NCBI GenBank assembly: GCA_002308195.1
Contig: DBVU01000081.1
Coordinates: 10,159 to 35,020, forward strand
DNA length: 24,862 nucleotides
Direction of reading: 5' to 3'
Source of the DNA: Bacteroidales bacterium UBA1256
GTDB taxonomy: Bacteria > Bacteroidota > Bacteroidia > Bacteroidales > Paludibacteraceae
The notes below the pieces were generated by a model. That model was not told the origin of the DNA, ran no database searches, and saw only the letters and a list, made by a program, of their open reading frames with translations. The number at the start of each line of letters is the position of its first letter. Position 1 is the stretch's first letter. Shown one piece after another: positions 6,413 to 14,268 of this stretch. Made by a program: the position numbers and the translations under genes.

Positions 6413-7417
6413 ATGGCGAAAATTTTAGTTACTGGAGCAGCAGGTTTTATCGGTTCTAAATTGACTTGTGATTTAGTCTGTCGAGGAGATGTTGTAGTAG
6501 GAGTGGATAATATCAATGACTACTATGATGTTCGGTTGAAATACGGGCGTTTACGGGAGATGTTAGGAGTAGAAGAAAATCGATACCCCAATCTGCGCTT
6601 CTTACAAATGTCAATAGAAGATAAAGAGTCTTTGGATGCGTTGTTCGCAGCCGAACATTTCGATGTGGTGGTTAACCTTGCCGCTCAAGCGGGTGTTAGA
6701 TATAGCATTACGAATCCATATTCTTACATGCAGAGTAATCTGGTAGGATTCCTTAATATCTTAGAAGCATGTAGAAACTATAGAGTACCGAAACTGGTGT
6801 TCGCTTCTTCCTCTTCTGTATATGGGATGAATGAAAAAGTGCCCTATCATGAGGAGGATAAGGTGGATACGCCAGTGTCGTTATATGCGGCAAGTAAGAA
6901 AGGCAACGAATTGATGGCGCACTGCTATGCGAAACTATACGACATGCAGTGTATAGGATTGCGATTCTTTACCGTATATGGTCCTTGGGGGAGACCAGAT
7001 ATGTCACCTATGTTGTTTGCCGATGCCTTGCGAGATGGAAAACCGATCAAGGTGTTTAACAACGGCGATATGATTCGTGATTTTACCTATATAGACGATA
7101 TCGTAGAAGGCACGATTCATACCATTGATCAGGATATCCCACTTGATAAACGTGAGAACGGAGTTGCATATAGGATTTATAATATTGGTTGTAGCCATCC
7201 GGTAAAGTTGATGGATTTTATCAGCGAGATGGAGAATGCGTATGGGAAAAAGGCGGAGAAAATCTATTTGCCAATGCAACCGGGTGATGTTTATCAAACC
7301 AATGCAGATACATCTCGATTGGAGGAAGAGATGGGGTATAAGCCACATGTGTCACTACAAGATGGACTGGCGGAATTTGTAAAATGGTACAGAAGCGACA
7401 AAAATCCATTGGTATAG
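6413..7417 (+). CDS. NAD-dependent epimerase, UDP-glucuronate 4-epimerase-like
   Basis: An extended short-chain dehydrogenase of 334 residues. GAAGFIG (8-14) is the NAD-binding glycine motif, VDNINDYYD (31-39) follows strand two, SSSSVYG (132-138) contains the catalytic Ser, Y158 and K162 form YxxxK, and LRFFTVYGPWGRPDM (183-197) is characteristic of the CapI/UDP-glucuronate 4-epimerase branch. It would interconvert UDP-glucuronate and UDP-galacturonate in the cytoplasm, supplying the acidic sugar. Galactose epimerases of the same superfamily are the main alternative, but the NINDYYD and RFFTVYGPWGRPDM combination favours uronate. It lies four bases after the ATP-grasp gene and three before the next, so the order supports an acidic-sugar amidation or phosphorylation module. 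Confidence 0.87.
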   Translation: MAKILVTGAAGFIGSKLTCDLVCRGDVVVGVDNINDYYDVRLKYGRLREMLGVEENRYPNLRFLQMSIEDKESLDALFAAEHFDVVVNLAAQAGVRYSITNPYSYMQSNLVGFLNILEACRNYRVPKLVFASSSSVYGMNEKVPYHEEDKVDTPVSLYAASKKGNELMAHCYAKLYDMQCIGLRFFTVYGPWGRPDMSPMLFADALRDGKPIKVFNNGDMIRDFTYIDDIVEGTIHTIDQDIPLDKRENGVAYRIYNIGCSHPVKLMDFISEMENAYGKKAEKIYLPMQPGDVYQTNADTSRLEEEMGYKPHVSLQDGLAEFVKWYRSDKNPLV

Positions 7418-7420
7418 ATT

Positions 7421-8611
7421 ATGAAACATGAGCATATTATATCTTTTCGTTTACAGCAAGTGTGGGCATTATGTCAACTTGCGATAGCTTATGTCGTGGC
7501 TCTCTTCTACAAACACAAACGTATTTGGGTTATAGCAGAGAGGGGGGTAGATGCGCGCGATAACGGTTATTGTTTTTTTCGATATCTAAAGGAATCGCAT
7601 CCAGAGATAGAGTGCTATTATATTATTTCTGCAGATTCTCCAGATAAAGGGAAATTGGCTCCTTATGCAGAGAAGGTTCTATCATATCGTAGTTTCGCTC
7701 ACTATGTCATGCTTTGGCGAGCATCCGTTTTAATTAGTACGCATGTTCAAGGCTACTTCCCATTTGTTGGTCTTGGAATGTGGCTGAGAAGAACTTGTTC
7801 TGCATATGATGCTAAATGCCACGTGAATGTAAAACACGGAATTAGCAAAGATCACGTGGCTTTCTTAGATTATTCCAATACGCACTTGGATTTATTGATT
7901 GCAGGCGTTAAACCTGAATATGATTACTTTTTATCGGACTACTTGTATCCTCAGGAAAATGTTAAATTGACAGGCTTTTGCAGGTTTGATCAATTAGTTA
8001 ATACAGCTCAACATCGGCAAATTCTGGTGATGCCTACTTGGCGTGAATGGTTGTATAAAACGAAAGATTTTTATAAATCGGAGTATGTACGAACCTATGT
8101 GGGTCTATTGAATAATTCTCGCTTGCAGCAAGTATTGAAACAATATAATATAGATTTGGTGTTTTATCCGCATCATGAGGTGCAAAAATATATAAATTAC
8201 TTTAAACAAAATTGTCACGGAGAGCATATTATTATAGCGGACAAAGGCTCTTACGATGTGCAACAATTGTTAAAAGAATCGGACTTGCTTGTTACGGATT
8301 ATTCAAGTGTTTATTTTGACTTTGCCTACATGCGCAAACCGATTATATATTATCATTTCGATTTGGAGCAATATAGAAGCGAGCATTATGCAGAAGGTTG
8401 GTATGATTATAACCATGGTTTGGGTGTTGTGACGAAAGATGAAAGTACATGCGTAGCAGCGATTTTAGAAAGCATAAAAAATCACTTTGTGATGCCGAAA
8501 CAGTATGCTGACTATGCGGAATCGATGTTCCCCTATAGAGATAATCATAACTGCGAACGAGTCTATAATGCGATATGCAGCATTGAGAAAAAGAAAAACG
8601 AGTTATGCTAA
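7421..8611 (+). CDS. CDP-glycerol glycerophosphotransferase-like protein (TagB/TagF family)
   Basis: A 396-residue GT-B-type polyol-phosphate transferase. KHG (138-140) marks the catalytic histidine region, MPTWRE (204-209) and the HH pair at 251-252 fit the donor domain, and TDYSSVYFDFAYMRKPIIYY (292-311) is the strong family signature for binding CDP-glycerol. Family members move glycerol-phosphate or ribitol-phosphate from a CDP donor to a membrane-linked glycan. A hydrophobic segment near residues 15-30 may help membrane attachment. The upstream cytidylyltransferase could make the CDP donor. Codons 42-52 contain a run of six G and, 25 bases later, a run of seven T. The gene ends in a seven-base overlap with the GT2 gene and is among the most AT-rich in the block. 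Confidence 0.83.
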   Translation: MKHEHIISFRLQQVWALCQLAIAYVVALFYKHKRIWVIAERGVDARDNGYCFFRYLKESHPEIECYYIISADSPDKGKLAPYAEKVLSYRSFAHYVMLWRASVLISTHVQGYFPFVGLGMWLRRTCSAYDAKCHVNVKHGISKDHVAFLDYSNTHLDLLIAGVKPEYDYFLSDYLYPQENVKLTGFCRFDQLVNTAQHRQILVMPTWREWLYKTKDFYKSEYVRTYVGLLNNSRLQQVLKQYNIDLVFYPHHEVQKYINYFKQNCHGEHIIIADKGSYDVQQLLKESDLLVTDYSSVYFDFAYMRKPIIYYHFDLEQYRSEHYAEGWYDYNHGLGVVTKDESTCVAAILESIKNHFVMPKQYADYAESMFPYRDNHNCERVYNAICSIEKKKNELC

Positions 8612-9513
8612 GCGTCATTATCTGCACATATAATCGAGAGAAATATATTGGTCCGTTGCTAGAAAGCATTGCGGCGAACGCTTTACCCCAAAGTGAATAT
8701 GAAATCATTTTGGTGGACAATAACTGCACAGACAATACACATCAGGTTTGTGATGCGTTTGTGTCGGCTCATCCAGGCATTCGTTTTCGCTATGTAAAGG
8801 AGACAGAACAAGGTCTGTCGGCTGCGCGAAATAAAGGCATAAAAGAAGCCAAGGGTGATATTTTGGTTTATGTGGATGATGATGCCTTAGTGGATAGCCA
8901 TTATCTGCGTGACTATGCCGAGTGGTTTGCTGCTCATCCGCAAACGATGGCATGCGGAGGCCCTATAATGCCGCTCTATGAGACACAAGAGCCAAAATGG
9001 ATGACACCTTATACGAAAGCACTTTTGACCGCGTGGATGGATTATGGGGACAAGGTGCGGACCTATCCTAAAGGTCGTTATCCGGGAGGCGGGAATGCCG
9101 CGTATCGCAAAGAGGTGTTTGACAAAGTCGGACTATTCAATACCAATCTTGGGCGTAAAGGCGGAAATCTGATGGGATCGGAGGAAAAAGATATATTCGA
9201 CAAGATGCGCGTTATGGGCATGGAGATACTCTATTTGCCGACTCCGGTTTTGCATCATATTATTCCGCAAGCTAAGTTGGAAACCGATTATTTCAATCGC
9301 TTGACACGTCAAATAGGAATCAGCGAACGTCAACGCACAATGGCTATCAGTCGTAGCAAATACGTGCATCGTTTGCTATCTGAATGCGTAAAATGGTGCG
9401 GGACGATAGTTCTGCTATGTATCTATACAATCAGTTTCCACCCCGAGAAAGGATGGAAACTGGTACTCTTCCGTCGAAATGTGACGCGTGGCTTACTTGG
9501 TCTTGACCGGTAA
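8605..9513 (+). CDS. Glycosyltransferase family 2 protein
   Basis: A 302-residue GT-A glycosyltransferase. VIICTYNR at the N-terminus and VDNN (37-40) form the nucleotide-binding site, GLSAARNKG (70-78) is the usual helix, and VDDDALVD (90-97) is the DxD-type metal motif. PGGGNAAYRKEVF and GSEEKDIF are the acceptor-side and ED-type catalytic regions. A hydrophobic stretch near residues 264-280 suggests attachment to the inner membrane. It probably adds one sugar during assembly of the glycan encoded here; donor and acceptor are unknown. It is the last plus-strand gene. Its final 21 bases overlap the end of the YfhO-type gene on the other strand. Confidence 0.9.
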   Translation: MLSVIICTYNREKYIGPLLESIAANALPQSEYEIILVDNNCTDNTHQVCDAFVSAHPGIRFRYVKETEQGLSAARNKGIKEAKGDILVYVDDDALVDSHYLRDYAEWFAAHPQTMACGGPIMPLYETQEPKWMTPYTKALLTAWMDYGDKVRTYPKGRYPGGGNAAYRKEVFDKVGLFNTNLGRKGGNLMGSEEKDIFDKMRVMGMEILYLPTPVLHHIIPQAKLETDYFNRLTRQIGISERQRTMAISRSKYVHRLLSECVKWCGTIVLLCIYTISFHPEKGWKLVLFRRNVTRGLLGLDR

Positions 9514-9514
9514 G
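9492..9514. terminator. Possible bidirectional hairpin at convergent stop codons
   Basis: CTTAC at 9492-9496 pairs with GTAAG at 9510-9514. A wobble and a bulge follow, then GGT (9499-9501) pairs with ACC (9506-9508) around a four-base loop. The plus-strand TAA (9511-9513) and the minus-strand TAA (9493-9495) sit mirror-symmetrically about base 9503. No clear U-tract follows on either strand, so strength as an intrinsic terminator is doubtful. Confidence 0.35.
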
Positions 9515-11940
9515 TAATTCTTCCATAGAGGCCACGAAACACTTCCTAAAGCCAAAAGAAGCAGGAGAATTGCGCAAGCATAACTCCAATGGTCTGTCTG
9601 CAGTGCTTCCGGTCGGAATTCCATGCGAACGGTGTGTTGTCCTGCAGGAATGATAGTTGCGCGGAGCACATAATCAACTCGTCCGATTTCTGATTCTTGG
9701 TCGTCAATATACAGATGCCATCCTTCGGGATAATAAATCTCGGAGAAGACTGCTACGCGATCGTTGGCCAAATTGGCGGTATAATCCAAACGATTGGGTG
9801 CATAAGCTGTCATCTCGATGACATCATCTTCGGATGGTCTAGCTTCGCAACTAAGAATACCACGGAATTTCTCGTCTGCAACGGCTGTTGTGCTTAGGTT
9901 CAAAGTTTTCAGCGCTGCGCTTTCATCATCGGGAGTAGGAACAAATAGCACGTTATCTACCAGCCATACATTGCCCATCGCATCCGGATTTTGTACCACG
10001 CCGCGTTGCGTGACGATATACTTCGTATTCAGCATATTCAGCACATTCCAGTTCATCTGGCTGATATGTTGGCCAATCAGATCTTGATATCTGCGCAATT
10101 TGACAGCACTGTAACCGCCAATCGATTTGAGTCGATAGCTGGTTCGTGCATCGTTGAAGGTGCTAGTATTCAGGTTCAAAACTCGGTAATCCAAGCTCTT
10201 GTCTTGCAAGATCTGCTCTTCCCACGGTTGCATTGCGAAATAAGCATCATTCTCTTTTGCTTTGACGAAATTGTCATTGTTGAAGAATCGTTTATCCACG
10301 GGAACCATATCGACTAGAATCAAAATGGCGGTGATGGCGTAGAAAGCAATTCTCTGTTTCAAGTTTTCTCCTTTGGAGAACTGAGTTTTTGCGAACCAAA
10401 AAACCAGACTAAACTCCAGAATTATAAAGATTAGACTGCGCCAAGCATCGCTGCGAAGCATATCTACTCGTTGATCGAGAATAGCGGTGTAGAGCCAATC
10501 GGGTATACGTGATTGCCATTGAGCATCGTATGTACTAGTCATGTCGAACGAACCCGCAAAGAGTGCGGCAAACAGGCACAACCCGGCAGTAACACCACCC
10601 GCAATGAACAAACTGTTGCGTAGTTTTGGCCACTCTACTTTTCCTTCCACGATTTGTTGCAAGCCCAGGAATCCAAGCAAAGGCATCGTGATTTCCGCCA
10701 CGATTAAGATGGATTCCACGGCGCGGAACTTATTGTACATCGGGAAATGGTAGAAGAAGAGTTCTGTCAGCCACATCATGTTCTTTCCCCATGCGAGGAA
10801 AATGGATGCGAGCGTGGCAATGAGCAGCGCCCATTTGTATGGTCCGGGAACAATCAGCAGCGCCAGTAAGAACAAGAAGCAAACGATAGCTCCTACATAA
10901 ACAGGGCCGCTGGTAAATGCTTTCTCTCCATGGTAGGTAGGTGCACTTTGACAGAATTGCTCAGCATCGCGTTTGGGAACTCCCTGTTTGCGCATCGCTT
11001 TGCTCAGGTGCGAATCTTTGCCCAAATTGTAACCGCTAGCTCCGCCTTCCCAGTTAGGAATGAGCAAAGTCATGGTTTCTCCTTTGCCATAACTCCAGTC
11101 GGTAGCATATTGTATGTCCAAACCTTCTGTGGATTTGGCATCTTCCTTTTGTGTTAGTTCGGAATGTCCGCCACGCATCGTCTCCTTGAGATACGACTGA
11201 TTCATATCCCACCAACTGAATTTAGTACCGAAAACCAGTACAAAACACAGCAATAAAACACCCAGAGAAATACCTAAATCCTTGTAGCGTTTCTCGCGAA
11301 TATGAATGTAGATTTCTGCGCATCCCAGAATTCCCAAAAGCAAGAAGACATAGTAAGTCATCTGCGGGTGGAGATTGATGCCCAAGAAACCATAGAACAT
11401 GACGAGGAATGCGCCTAACCAATATTTGCGACGCATGATGGCATAGAATCCGCCTATAACGGGCGGAAGAAAACCTAGTCCGGAAGCCTTGGTGATATGT
11501 CCCGCGGGAATGATAAGGAAGAAATAACTACTCATTCCCATTATCAATGCTCCAATCAGACTTAACCACGGATTGACTCCGAAACAAATAAGCATTAGGA
11601 AGAATCCGCAGAAATAAGCAAACAACAGACCTATAGGATTGTTGTCCGGCAAACCAAGGTGGAGAACATCAACGATTTTGGATCGTAATGCACTAGAAGG
11701 CAAGGCTCCTGTGATTTGGTATGTCGGCATACCGCCAAACATAGAATTGGTCCACCATGGACAATATCCCTCTTCCTTCAGGAATGTACGCGCTTCGTTG
11801 GAAGCACCTTTCCAGGTGTTGACATCGCCTTGAAGCAACACTTTTCCTTGCAGAATCGGGCTGCAATAAGCTAAGGCGAAACCAATAAATACAACTAATG
11901 CAACCAAATAAGGTGCCAGTTTTTTCCAATCTATCTTCAT
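9493..11940 (-). CDS. YfhO-family polytopic membrane protein
   Basis: An 815-residue inner-membrane protein with a first transmembrane segment at about 10-29 and a C-terminal one near 788-806. Many hydrophobic segments lie in between, with a soluble extracytoplasmic part in the last third. The first loop holds D39 in QGDVNTWK and MFGGMPTYQ (67-75), features I associate with the YfhO group of GT-C-like proteins, some of which take part in glycosylating envelope polymers using lipid-linked sugars. Length is usual for the Bacteroidota members. The ATG overlaps the TGA of the MerR-type gene. It is the last gene of the minus block and faces the glycan operon, so a role in modifying that surface glycan is possible but unproven. 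Confidence 0.85.
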   Translation of the reverse strand: MKIDWKKLAPYLVALVVFIGFALAYCSPILQGKVLLQGDVNTWKGASNEARTFLKEEGYCPWWTNSMFGGMPTYQITGALPSSALRSKIVDVLHLGLPDNNPIGLLFAYFCGFFLMLICFGVNPWLSLIGALIMGMSSYFFLIIPAGHITKASGLGFLPPVIGGFYAIMRRKYWLGAFLVMFYGFLGINLHPQMTYYVFLLLGILGCAEIYIHIREKRYKDLGISLGVLLLCFVLVFGTKFSWWDMNQSYLKETMRGGHSELTQKEDAKSTEGLDIQYATDWSYGKGETMTLLIPNWEGGASGYNLGKDSHLSKAMRKQGVPKRDAEQFCQSAPTYHGEKAFTSGPVYVGAIVCFLFLLALLIVPGPYKWALLIATLASIFLAWGKNMMWLTELFFYHFPMYNKFRAVESILIVAEITMPLLGFLGLQQIVEGKVEWPKLRNSLFIAGGVTAGLCLFAALFAGSFDMTSTYDAQWQSRIPDWLYTAILDQRVDMLRSDAWRSLIFIILEFSLVFWFAKTQFSKGENLKQRIAFYAITAILILVDMVPVDKRFFNNDNFVKAKENDAYFAMQPWEEQILQDKSLDYRVLNLNTSTFNDARTSYRLKSIGGYSAVKLRRYQDLIGQHISQMNWNVLNMLNTKYIVTQRGVVQNPDAMGNVWLVDNVLFVPTPDDESAALKTLNLSTTAVADEKFRGILSCEARPSEDDVIEMTAYAPNRLDYTANLANDRVAVFSEIYYPEGWHLYIDDQESEIGRVDYVLRATIIPAGQHTVRMEFRPEALQTDHWSYACAILLLLLALGSVSWPLWKNYLPVKTK

Positions 11941-12266
11941 TGTTTAATCATTTTGCGTATTTCACACAATTCCTCCTTTATGCGCAATAGAATATCTAGT
12001 GCCGCTTGTCGTTCGTCGGAGTGCTTGCTGTTGTTTTTTAGTTCACGGCGGATAGCTTCAATTCGCGTGATATGCAGTTCGTCGCGAATATATTTGATGC
12101 GTTTGATGAGTTCCTGGTCCTCGCGGGTATAATAGCGATTGCCATGCCCGTCTTTTCGCGGATTGAGTTCATCAAACTGTTTTTCCCAATAGCGCAGAGT
12201 GGTATCCGGAACACCGGTAGCCCGCTCTGTTTCGCGCATCGAATAGTATATCTTCTCGTCTGCCAT
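11937..12266 (-). CDS. Small MerR-type transcriptional regulator
   Basis: A 109-residue protein with an N-terminal winged helix-turn-helix of the MerR type: YYSMRETERATGVPDTTLR followed by YWEKQF and GNRYYTREDQELIKRI. The remaining helix (YIRDELHITRIEAIRREL) would dimerise. No cysteine-rich or large effector domain follows, so the signal it senses is not apparent. I set the start at the ATG that overlaps the previous stop as TAATG; reading three codons further up would need a TTG. It sits between the transglycosylase and YfhO genes and may regulate this block or act elsewhere. The bound DNA site is unknown. Confidence 0.85.
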   Translation of the reverse strand: MADEKIYYSMRETERATGVPDTTLRYWEKQFDELNPRKDGHGNRYYTREDQELIKRIKYIRDELHITRIEAIRRELKNNSKHSDERQAALDILLRIKEELCEIRKMIKQ

Positions 12267-13627
12267 TACTTGCAAATCTTTAGTTTCTTGCCTGCGCGGA
12301 TATTATCGTTTTTCAGTCCGTTCCATTGTTTGAGTTGCTTCACCGTACAATGGAATTTCTTGGCAATTCCTCCCAGAGTATCGCCATTCTTGATGGTATA
12401 GTATGTCACTCCGTTGACGCGATACGCGCCAGTGATGGAGGTGACTTTGGCCATGTCGATTTCTGCTCGGCGATTGTTGATCAGACTATCTGCCTTGTAC
12501 GCCACAATGCTATCTTGCATATCGATGAACGCTCCCGCTTTTTCGCTCGGCAAGCACAGTGTATATTCTGTTCCGCCGGGTAAGATATCACGCGAATATT
12601 GCGGATTCAGTCGACGCAATTCGTCCATATTGATATCCAGTTTTTCGCTGACTTGCTGCAAGTGGAGCCTCTGGTTGGTTCGGATAGTATCGGTCAACAT
12701 TGTTTTTTCGATAGGCGCTTTGCATATGCCGTGTTCCTCGCCATAGTTCATCGCGTAGTTAGCGGCAATGAAGATAGGCAAATAGTTGCGCGTCTCGCGT
12801 GGCAAATACGGATAGATGGACCAGAAATCGCGTTTGCCCCCTGCGCGATGAATGGCCTTATTGACATTTCCTCCACCGCAGTTATAGGCAGCAATGACCA
12901 GATTCCAATCGTGGTAAATAGAGTAGAGCGCTTTCAGGAAACGGCATGCTGCTTCTGTGGAACGAATCGGGTCCATACGTTCATCTACCAACGAATTGAT
13001 TTCCAGGCCATACAACTTACCTGTAGCAGGCATAAACTGCCATAATCCTGCCGCTCCCGCATGCGAACGAGCCATTGGATTAAGTGCAGATTCGATGATT
13101 GGCACACATCTTAATTCGTATGGTAATTGATATCGTCCCAGTGCTTCTTCAAAGATAGGAAAATAGTATTCGCTCATTCGCATCATGCGCGCCACTTGTT
13201 TCGGACTGCGTTTTACGTAGCGCAGAATGAATGCGCGCACATGTTCGTTATACGGCAACTCGATGACGCACGGAAGCGCTTGCAAGCGTGCTTTGTAGAC
13301 TGAATCGGGTAGAGTAGTTGTGTCGCGTGTACTGGTACAATCGGTGGTATCCAACCAACTGAGCGACCATTCCATGAGACGAAAATCGACTTCGCTCAAC
13401 GTGCTATCACTCCATGTGCGAAAACCGTGTTGTTGGATGCTATCTGCCTGCATAATGCTGTCTGCCATTTGCTCCAACACCTCTTCAATCGAGTCCATCG
13501 GTTGCACATCTTCTTGCAGACTATCTCTCGATATTGTCTCGATACTGTCTCGGTAAAGTCTCGTTTCTTCCCCGTGCACACTAAGTATCGCACTTAGCAC
13601 AAAAACCAATAAAAATATCTTTTTCAA
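12266..13627 (-). CDS. mltD: MltD-like lytic transglycosylase with LysM domain
   Basis: A 453-residue exported peptidoglycan lyase. A signal peptide (MKKIFLLVFVLSAILSVHG) is followed by a Ser/Asp-rich spacer, then an SLT domain with catalytic E179 in PIIESALNP, GLWQFMPATGKLYGL (194-208) and AAYNCGGGNV (246-255). A RETRNYLPIFIAANYAMNYG segment (277-296) is typical of MltD. A degenerate LysM-like part near 325-360 and a clear LysM at about 408-452 (YYTIKNGDTLGGIAKKF) would bind glycan strands. It cleaves the MurNAc-GlcNAc bond to anhydro products in the periplasm. The start is TTG, overlapping the DUF5683 stop as TTGA. The same gene set next to parAB is common in Bacteroidales. Confidence 0.92.
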   Translation of the reverse strand: MKKIFLLVFVLSAILSVHGEETRLYRDSIETISRDSLQEDVQPMDSIEEVLEQMADSIMQADSIQQHGFRTWSDSTLSEVDFRLMEWSLSWLDTTDCTSTRDTTTLPDSVYKARLQALPCVIELPYNEHVRAFILRYVKRSPKQVARMMRMSEYYFPIFEEALGRYQLPYELRCVPIIESALNPMARSHAGAAGLWQFMPATGKLYGLEINSLVDERMDPIRSTEAACRFLKALYSIYHDWNLVIAAYNCGGGNVNKAIHRAGGKRDFWSIYPYLPRETRNYLPIFIAANYAMNYGEEHGICKAPIEKTMLTDTIRTNQRLHLQQVSEKLDINMDELRRLNPQYSRDILPGGTEYTLCLPSEKAGAFIDMQDSIVAYKADSLINNRRAEIDMAKVTSITGAYRVNGVTYYTIKNGDTLGGIAKKFHCTVKQLKQWNGLKNDNIRAGKKLKICK

Positions 13628-14268
13628 AACTGTATGGCTAATTTTAATTCTGCACTCTGTTGGTGCTGTAAGTCATAATAAATCTGTGGCTCAACATTGA
13701 TGGACAGGTCCGGTGAAATATCGTAATCGAACAACTGGGCATCGACATACGCATCGACTAGCGACAGGGCATAGACAATAATGGTAGCCAAAATTGAGTA
13801 ATCGCGATAACGGCGGAAAGTGCTCTGACGATTCTTGAGCACATTTTGCCAGTTGGAAGCTCCACCAACTCCCTGTAAATCATACCCTTCGGGCAAAACG
13901 GCAATATAACTCTTGCCCGGATCTTCGCTTACATTTCCCGCTTGCACATCATAATACAAATCGAGATAGGCCGTCTTGTAACTGTTGTACCGATTGCTGG
14001 TCCAACTGATAGCATATCCACAGCCCATAAATGCACCATAAACGATAGGCAGTTTCCAGTATGAGCCATTGTACATCTGTCCTGCTCCGGGGAAAATAGC
14101 ACCTAACCAAACAGCCTTAATCGCATCCGGTTTTTTCGTAAGGTCGATTACATACTTGTACTCTTCCTCTTCCGCATGCGTGGTGTCCGGATTAAAATAG
14201 ATGCTATCCTGCTGCGCTTTAGCGCACAACGGAAGCATTACGAGCAATATGAGTAGCCAGTGTTTCAA
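13624..14268 (-). CDS. DUF5683-family membrane protein
   Basis: A 214-residue protein of a family of unknown function usually placed after parB in Bacteroidales. A signal peptide-like start (MKHWLLILLVMLPLCAKAQ) precedes an acidic patch (EEEEY, 33-37). Then come KAVWLGAIFPGAGQMYNGSYW (51-71), characteristic of the family, and hydrophobic segments near 52-66, 73-90 and 152-170. The ends probably lie in the periplasm. The initiation codon is TTG, forming TTGA with the parB stop; the next ATG would remove most of the signal sequence. Position between the partition genes and a cell-wall enzyme hints at a link between chromosome segregation and envelope growth, but no activity can be stated. Confidence 0.82.
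   Translation of the reverse strand: MKHWLLILLVMLPLCAKAQQDSIYFNPDTTHAEEEEYKYVIDLTKKPDAIKAVWLGAIFPGAGQMYNGSYWKLPIVYGAFMGCGYAISWTSNRYNSYKTAYLDLYYDVQAGNVSEDPGKSYIAVLPEGYDLQGVGGASNWQNVLKNRQSTFRRYRDYSILATIIVYALSLVDAYVDAQLFDYDISPDLSINVEPQIYYDLQHQQSAELKLAIQF

Noticed and set aside
10621..10628. TAGTTTTG match to the -7 box on the plus strand
   Set aside because: It lies inside the YfhO gene on the antisense strand with no downstream plus-strand gene; such short matches occur by chance.
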